Source of the DNA: Candidatus Desulfofervidaceae bacterium
Lineage (GTDB): Bacteria; Desulfobacterota; Desulfofervidia; Desulfofervidales; Desulfofervidaceae
Assembly (NCBI GenBank): GCA_021160485.1
Contig: JAGHCL010000061.1
Span: 1 to 7,421, forward strand
Direction: 5' to 3'
DNA: 7,421 bases
The notes under the pieces: generated by a model
Told to the model about the DNA's origin: nothing
What the model saw: only the letters and a program-made list of their open reading frames with translations
Databases searched by the model: none
Program-made: the position numbers and the translations under genes
Shown: one piece after another, positions 4,529-7,421 of the stretch
How the letters are laid out: every line of letters starts with the position of its first letter
Position numbering within the stretch: position 1 is the stretch's first letter

Positions 4529-4951
4529 ATGGCAAAACAAGCGAGGATTAAAAATACAGTTAAGATTGTCTTTCTCAGACACCTTTTGAAAAGCTGGATC
4601 CCTGAGTTTTCCTATCCAGGAGAGGGTAATATAGTCGTAGTGAGGGACTTTCAATCGGCGTTGCGGATGGTGTTAAAGATGCACCCCAATCTGGCTCAAA
4701 AGTGTGAGGCAAATCGTGGGGCATTCCGAAAAACCTGTAACACCATCAGGCAGGCAATCAAAAATGCCAGAAGCAGCTTTTATCAAAGGAAAAGGAATTT
4801 GTTGGGCTTTGCCAAAGCTGTGGGAAGAGATGAAGAATGGGTTAAAAAGCTGGTAGTATCCGGGGTTATAGACTTTTTCACCTTTAAAAAGAAAGAACTA
4901 GATGCTTATGTTCAGATTATCCGGGCCTGGTGTGAGGAGCAGGATAGCTAA
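4529..4951 (+). CDS. Basic hypothetical protein, possible DNA-binding
   Basis: The 140-residue protein is strongly basic and not recognised. Lys/Arg are dense in residues 1-20 and in the central part (FRKTCNTIRQAIKNARSSFYQRKRN). The C-terminal segment LLGFAKAVGRDEEWVKKLVVSGVIDFFTFKKKELDAYV has the shape of an excisionase/MerR-type winged helix-turn-helix: a short helix, a turn, a recognition-like helix, then a phenylalanine-rich strand and ELDAYV. That reading is an impression, not a match. I chose the ATG at 4529 because GGGAG lies upstream, though 13 bases away. The longer frame from a TTG at 4502 has no better signal. It lies convergent to the truncated recombinase, so a recombination-directionality or control role is conceivable. 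Confidence 0.68.
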   Translation: MAKQARIKNTVKIVFLRHLLKSWIPEFSYPGEGNIVVVRDFQSALRMVLKMHPNLAQKCEANRGAFRKTCNTIRQAIKNARSSFYQRKRNLLGFAKAVGRDEEWVKKLVVSGVIDFFTFKKKELDAYVQIIRAWCEEQDS

Positions 4952-4972
4952 TGGGTTTCCCGGCAGTTCCTC

Positions 4973-5042
4973 CCTGTTCGTTCGGGACTGCCTGGCCGAA
5001 GCGAAGCGAAGGTCATTCCAGCGAAGTGGCTGGACGAACAGG
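4973..5042. repeat. GC-rich folded repeat-like element between converging genes
   Basis: CCTGTTCGTTC (4973-4983) pairs with GGACGAACAGG (5032-5042) over 11 bp with one T-G wobble. Between them lie CCAGC/GCTGG around GAAGTG (about 5018-5033), an alternative CTGGCC/GGCCAG pairing and a tandem GAAGC stretch (4998-5011). The base composition is clearly more GC-rich than its surroundings. The form resembles REP-like interspersed intergenic repeats. Confidence 0.5.
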
Positions 5043-5055
5043 CCAGCCACGAAGC

Positions 5056-5073
5056 TTGCGCCTTAAGGCGCAA
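5056..5073 (-). terminator. Perfect 18-bp palindrome at the recombinase 3' end
   Basis: TTGCGCCTTAAGGCGCAA is a perfect 18-bp palindrome two bases after the recombinase stop codon at 5075-5077. It could form a terminator-like hairpin for the minus-strand gene, but no T tract follows on that strand, so it may equally be part of the neighbouring GC-rich repeat or a protein-binding site. Confidence 0.45.
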
Positions 5074-5074
5074 C

Positions 5075-5530
5075 TCAAAACCTTACTTCCTCCAAGAACT
5101 TCCTGGCATCTTTCTGGACTATTTGCAAGTAAATCAGGGTGTTTTTGATGTTACTGTGGCCAAGCAACTTTTGAACAACGATAATCGGCACGCCCTGGGA
5201 AAGCAGGTTTATGGCATAGCTGTGCCTGAAAGTGTGTGGATGTGCCCGTTCATCATGTATACCAGCTTTGCGGCAGGCCTCTTTGACTATCTGGTAGGCC
5301 CTGAACCGGCTGAATTTAAATAGTCTGTCCTCCGCTGACAAGCGCTTTTTAAGCGCATAGGTGCTTATCTCGGCCACCAGGCTGTCTTTTATCGGAATTA
5401 TGCGCTCTGCGCTGCCTTTTTTGCGCTTTAGGTTTGGCACCCTTATGGCTCTGCCGTATAGGTCCACATTCTTAAGTCTTATGGCTATCGCCTCACTTAC
5501 CCGGGTGCCGGTCTGCCAGAGGAAGTTCAA
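5075..5530 (-). pseudogene. Tyrosine recombinase/integrase, catalytic domain only (5'-truncated)
   Basis: The 151 residues match the catalytic domain of XerC/D- and phage-type tyrosine recombinases. The catalytic set is complete: Arg10 in TGTRVSEA, a lysine in the RKKGSAERIIPI hairpin (residues 36-47), His99 and Arg102 in HPHTFRHSYAINLL, His125 in LLGHSNIKNT and the nucleophile Tyr134 in LIYLQIV. The core-binding domain (about 100-150 residues in the family) and the first part of the catalytic domain are missing. The frame continues upstream for only nine codons (readable as QKHLFL before NFLWQTG) to a TAA at 5558-5560, inside the 15-bp palindromic repeat. The only start is a TTG at 5530 without a ribosome site. 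It probably cannot act alone and is best called a truncated gene. A split or rearranged functional gene is the less likely alternative. Confidence 0.82.
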
Positions 5531-5557
5531 AAAAAGGTGTTTTTGGAATCCACCTTT

Positions 5558-5572
5558 TTAGTGCAAACTAAA
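5558..5572 (-). repeat. Right copy of the 15-bp inverted repeat, at the recombinase breakpoint
   Basis: TTAGTGCAAACTAAA is the exact reverse complement of 3589-3603. It coincides with the point where the recombinase frame is lost, so it marks a rearrangement or insertion boundary. Its palindromic arms here extend to TTTAGT/ACTAAA. Confidence 0.65.
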
Positions 5573-5786
5573 CAAAATAGACCCTTTTGTGTAGTTTTGG
5601 GAGATTGAAGGCAAAGGGTATGATTAACCAAAATGCAGGAAAAAATAAGCAAAAGTAAGTTTATAGGCCATAACAGGGATAAGGCTTTTAAAGAGGTTAA
5701 AACTCAACAAAACAGATTTGTTTTGTGGAGTAAGATGTGGTATAAAGTGTAAAAACAAGATAGAGTTTTTAGGGAGAAAAGGGCTT
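5573..5786. other. AT-rich leader of the DUF433 gene, with a doubtful 39-codon frame
   Basis: The 214-bp stretch has no convincing gene. A 39-codon plus-strand frame (5633-5752; begins MQEKISKSKFIGHNRDKAF and ends VLWSKMWYKV) has a protein-like, basic composition but no ribosome site and overlaps the DUF433 promoter. It may be a gene remnant. Confidence 0.3.
5707..5746 (+). promoter_or_regulatory. Promoter and overlapping palindrome upstream of the DUF433 gene
   Basis: TTGTTT (5718-5723), a 17-bp spacer and TATAAA (5741-5746) make a fair sigma70 promoter, about 40 bp before the start codon. The perfect palindrome ACAAAACA-GATT-TGTTTTGT (5707-5726) covers the -35 box and is a natural operator candidate for autoregulation. 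Confidence 0.5.
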
Positions 5787-6011
5787 ATGAAAGAAATAGC
5801 TCCAGGAATAGTGGTAGATAAAGAAATTAAGTTTGGTAAGCCAGTTATCAAAAATACCAGGGTACCAGTAGATGTAGTCTTAGGCAAACTGGCCGCCGGT
5901 TTGAGTTTTGAAGAGATAATGGAAGAGTATGATCTTAAAAAAGAAGATATTTTAAATGCTATTGCTTATGCAGCCAGGATAGTTGGAGAAGAACAAACTG
6001 AAGCAGAGTAA
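5787..6011 (+). CDS. DUF433 family antitoxin, without a visible toxin partner
   Basis: The 74-residue protein carries the DUF433 signature: GKPVIKNTRVPVDVVLGKLAAGLSFEEI followed by a helix-turn-helix-like end (EEYDLKKEDILNAIAYAARIV). Family members are typically antitoxins (VapB45-like) encoded just before a DUF5615 PIN-like RNase toxin. The ATG at 5787 has GGGAG about ten bases upstream, and the DUF433 domain begins at once. An upstream extension to 5718 adds non-family sequence. No DUF5615-like gene follows: the next 70 bp are non-coding and the neighbouring gene converges. The antitoxin is therefore orphaned, either by loss of the toxin or as an independent regulator. It has its own promoter and palindrome. 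Confidence 0.85.
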   Translation: MKEIAPGIVVDKEIKFGKPVIKNTRVPVDVVLGKLAAGLSFEEIMEEYDLKKEDILNAIAYAARIVGEEQTEAE

Positions 6012-6081
6012 CATTGTCTAAACTTTTCCTACTCTAAATCGCAAGCCTCTAATAACTTATAAATCTGAGCCTTTGGTGTTT

Positions 6082-6627
6082 CTAAATCTTGGTTTTGCTT
6101 ATCAAGTCTTTAGCATTTTCCATTGCGTTTTTTTGATACTTTTTCAATCTTTCATAAATGTCAGGATTGCTTTTATAATATCTTTCCGACTTTTGATAAT
6201 TGAATAAAGGCTTGCATTTTTTTCTTATTTCCTTCACTACTTTATCACAAGAAGAGTAGCCTTTTCCTGTATTACAAAAATGAAGCAGATACCAAAATTC
6301 TAAACAAGGATTATTTATCAAAATTTCTATTTCCTTTTTCTTCTTAAAAGAATCAATAATCTGCTGTAATTTCCTATGTTGCTTATGTGTTATAATGGCA
6401 TCTAAATCTACCAACCAAAATATTTTATCGTAACCATTTTCAAGAAGCTCTTTTAACAAAGCTTTAATTTCATTAAGCTTTTTCTTTTTGGGTAACTCAG
6501 GTTTTATAGCTACTTTGGGTAAGTTTTCATGTTTTTGCATTAGTTGTAAATACCAACGTTCTGTTTCTCCTTCTATAACCACACAATAGACAGTCCTAAG
6601 TTGCCTTCTGGGCCTAGTTCTTCTCAT
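6082..6627 (-). CDS. rloB: RloB-like protein (TOPRIM-like predicted nuclease), partner of RloA
   Basis: The 181-residue protein matches the RloB family. It has a basic start (MRRTRPRR), then the TOPRIM-like VYCVVIEGETERWYLQLM with the conserved glutamates (residues 18-23), IFWLVDLDAI with the Asp-x-Asp pair (74, 76), and the family-typical NNPCLEFWYLLHF (residues 105-117). The C-terminal end is Lys/Tyr-rich. RloA/RloB genes were first noted within restriction-modification loci and are regarded as a predicted phage-defence module in which the TOPRIM-like subunit is the probable nuclease effector. I take the ATG at 6627 because the family begins with the RRTRPRR stretch. A TTG at 6639 adds four residues. 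The start lies within the end of rloA (14-bp overlap) without a strong ribosome site, indicating translational coupling. It appears complete. Confidence 0.85.
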   Translation of the reverse strand: MRRTRPRRQLRTVYCVVIEGETERWYLQLMQKHENLPKVAIKPELPKKKKLNEIKALLKELLENGYDKIFWLVDLDAIITHKQHRKLQQIIDSFKKKKEIEILINNPCLEFWYLLHFCNTGKGYSSCDKVVKEIRKKCKPLFNYQKSERYYKSNPDIYERLKKYQKNAMENAKDLISKTKI

Positions 6628-7421
6628 TTTCAATGTCAAGATAAAAATCTTTCAAATTAGGAACAGCTCCCAATTTGCCAATTTTGTATGCGTTATAAAT
6701 AGAACTTGTCTTCCTTATTTTTGAAGTATCAAAGTCTGCAAGGGAGTATAGGTCAGCAGAACCATTCTTTTTTCTCTCTGTGAACCAAATAGCATCCTTC
6801 CTTAAAATATCTCTTTCCATTAACAGTTCTCTGTGATGAGTGGCAGCTATTAATTGAGAATTTTTAGCATTTTTTAAAAACATTAATAAAAAGTGTTTTA
6901 TTAAATCAGGATGCAAAGAGGATTCCAATTCATCAATGGGCACTATAATTTCATTATTTAACATCATATCCAGAATTCCACAAAGCTCATAATATCGTTG
7001 GGTCCCAGCAGATTCTTCTTCTAAAGGAAGAATAAATTCCTGGTTATTAACAGAATGTTTAAACAATAGCTCTTTTATCGTTATCTCTCCTTGCTTTTCT
7101 ATCTGTTTGACATCCTTTTCAGGCAGGATTATTTTTAGTCTTTCTAAAATTTTATTAGTAACTTTTTCTGTTTCTTCATTTATTACAATATCATTGACCC
7201 AGAAATCTGCTTTCTTTAACAATTTAAGAATCCTGGTTTTATCTATTCGTTCTTTTTCCAGCTTATCAAAAATAAAAGAAAATAACTCAGTTCTTGGCGT
7301 AATTATTGGCTTTAATTTGTTTTTAAACCAGTCAATGACATCCTGAAGTTCCTCAAGTGCTAAATTTGTTTTTAGATAGGCCCCAAGAACAGTGTTGTTC
7401 CATAATGTATTATAAATCAGA
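6614..7421 (-). CDS. rloA: RloA-like AAA15/ABC-type ATPase (5' end beyond the window)
   Basis: The frame is open from its stop at 6614 to the window edge, giving the last 268 residues of an AAA_15/RloA-type ATPase. In order: a Lys/Glu-rich insertion region, the ABC signature ESAGTQRYYEL (about residues 136-146 of the visible part), Walker B EIIVPIDELESS with the catalytic Glu (about 157-168), the D-loop LHP and the H-switch ATHHREL (about 193-199). Walker A should lie in the missing N-terminal part; the first visible residues already precede the insertion. Such ATPases are related to SMC/Rad50-like and OLD ATPases and in defence modules sense invasion and license a nuclease partner. Immediate overlap with rloB confirms the pair. 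It would be complete only if the sequence to the right supplies Walker A. Confidence 0.86.
   Translation of the reverse strand, partial: LIYNTLWNNTVLGAYLKTNLALEELQDVIDWFKNKLKPIITPRTELFSFIFDKLEKERIDKTRILKLLKKADFWVNDIVINEETEKVTNKILERLKIILPEKDVKQIEKQGEITIKELLFKHSVNNQEFILPLEEESAGTQRYYELCGILDMMLNNEIIVPIDELESSLHPDLIKHFLLMFLKNAKNSQLIAATHHRELLMERDILRKDAIWFTERKKNGSADLYSLADFDTSKIRKTSSIYNAYKIGKLGAVPNLKDFYLDIENEKN

Noticed and set aside
4951..5148. Plus-strand open frame of 65 codons
   Set aside because: It runs through the folded GC-rich repeat and the antisense of the recombinase; no independent coding evidence.
5624..5887. Minus-strand open frame of 87 codons
   Set aside because: Antisense to the DUF433 gene and its leader; Ser/Leu/Phe-rich with no family resemblance.

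Overview
The window looks like part of an integrated, partly decayed mobile element in a moderately AT-rich bacterial genome. Evidence for this is the 3' half of a tRNA gene at the left edge (an attachment-site-like remnant), a possible conjugation-type gene directly beside it, two toxin-antitoxin operons, an origin-like repeat array, a 5'-truncated tyrosine recombinase and a defence-type gene pair. Strong AGGAGG-type ribosome sites, sigma70-like promoters and Lys/Glu-rich proteins fit a Gram-negative or deep-branching, possibly thermophilic bacterium. I cannot place it further than that.

Layout. 26-67: 3' half of a tRNA-Arg-like gene (minus strand), cut inside the anticodon. 87-1113: two plus-strand genes, the first with a weak resemblance to the C-terminal region of TraG-type conjugation proteins, the second unrecognised. 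1120-1146: strong hairpin terminator shared with the opposing small membrane-protein gene (1177-1446, minus). 1542-2157: vapBC (minus) with its promoter. 2218-2755: no convincing gene, but a striking array of twelve TGTCGCA-type heptamers whose positions and orientations are exactly symmetric about base 2548. 2756-3278: Phd/RelE-type toxin-antitoxin operon (minus) with a consensus promoter and two perfect palindromic operators. 3279-3643: a dense, gene-free region with a MITE-like hairpin, a 43-bp imperfect direct repeat and a 15-bp inverted repeat. 3644-4951: three plus-strand genes of unknown function. 4951-5074: a folded GC-rich repeat ending in an 18-bp perfect palindrome. 5075-5530: the catalytic domain of a tyrosine recombinase (minus), cut off almost exactly at a 15-bp palindromic sequence that recurs inverted at 3589-3603. 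5787-6011: an orphan DUF433 antitoxin. 6082-7421: a RloA-RloB pair (minus) running off the right edge.

How the parts may work together. The tRNA remnant and recombinase domain are the integration signature, though the recombinase is probably inactive. The toxin-antitoxin operons would stabilise the element, and the RloAB pair looks like defence cargo. The heptamer array has the form of a multi-site DNA-binding region such as a replication origin or a set of transposase/initiator sites. It is the most unusual signal here, because spacing and orientation are conserved in mirror image while the DNA between the heptamers is not.
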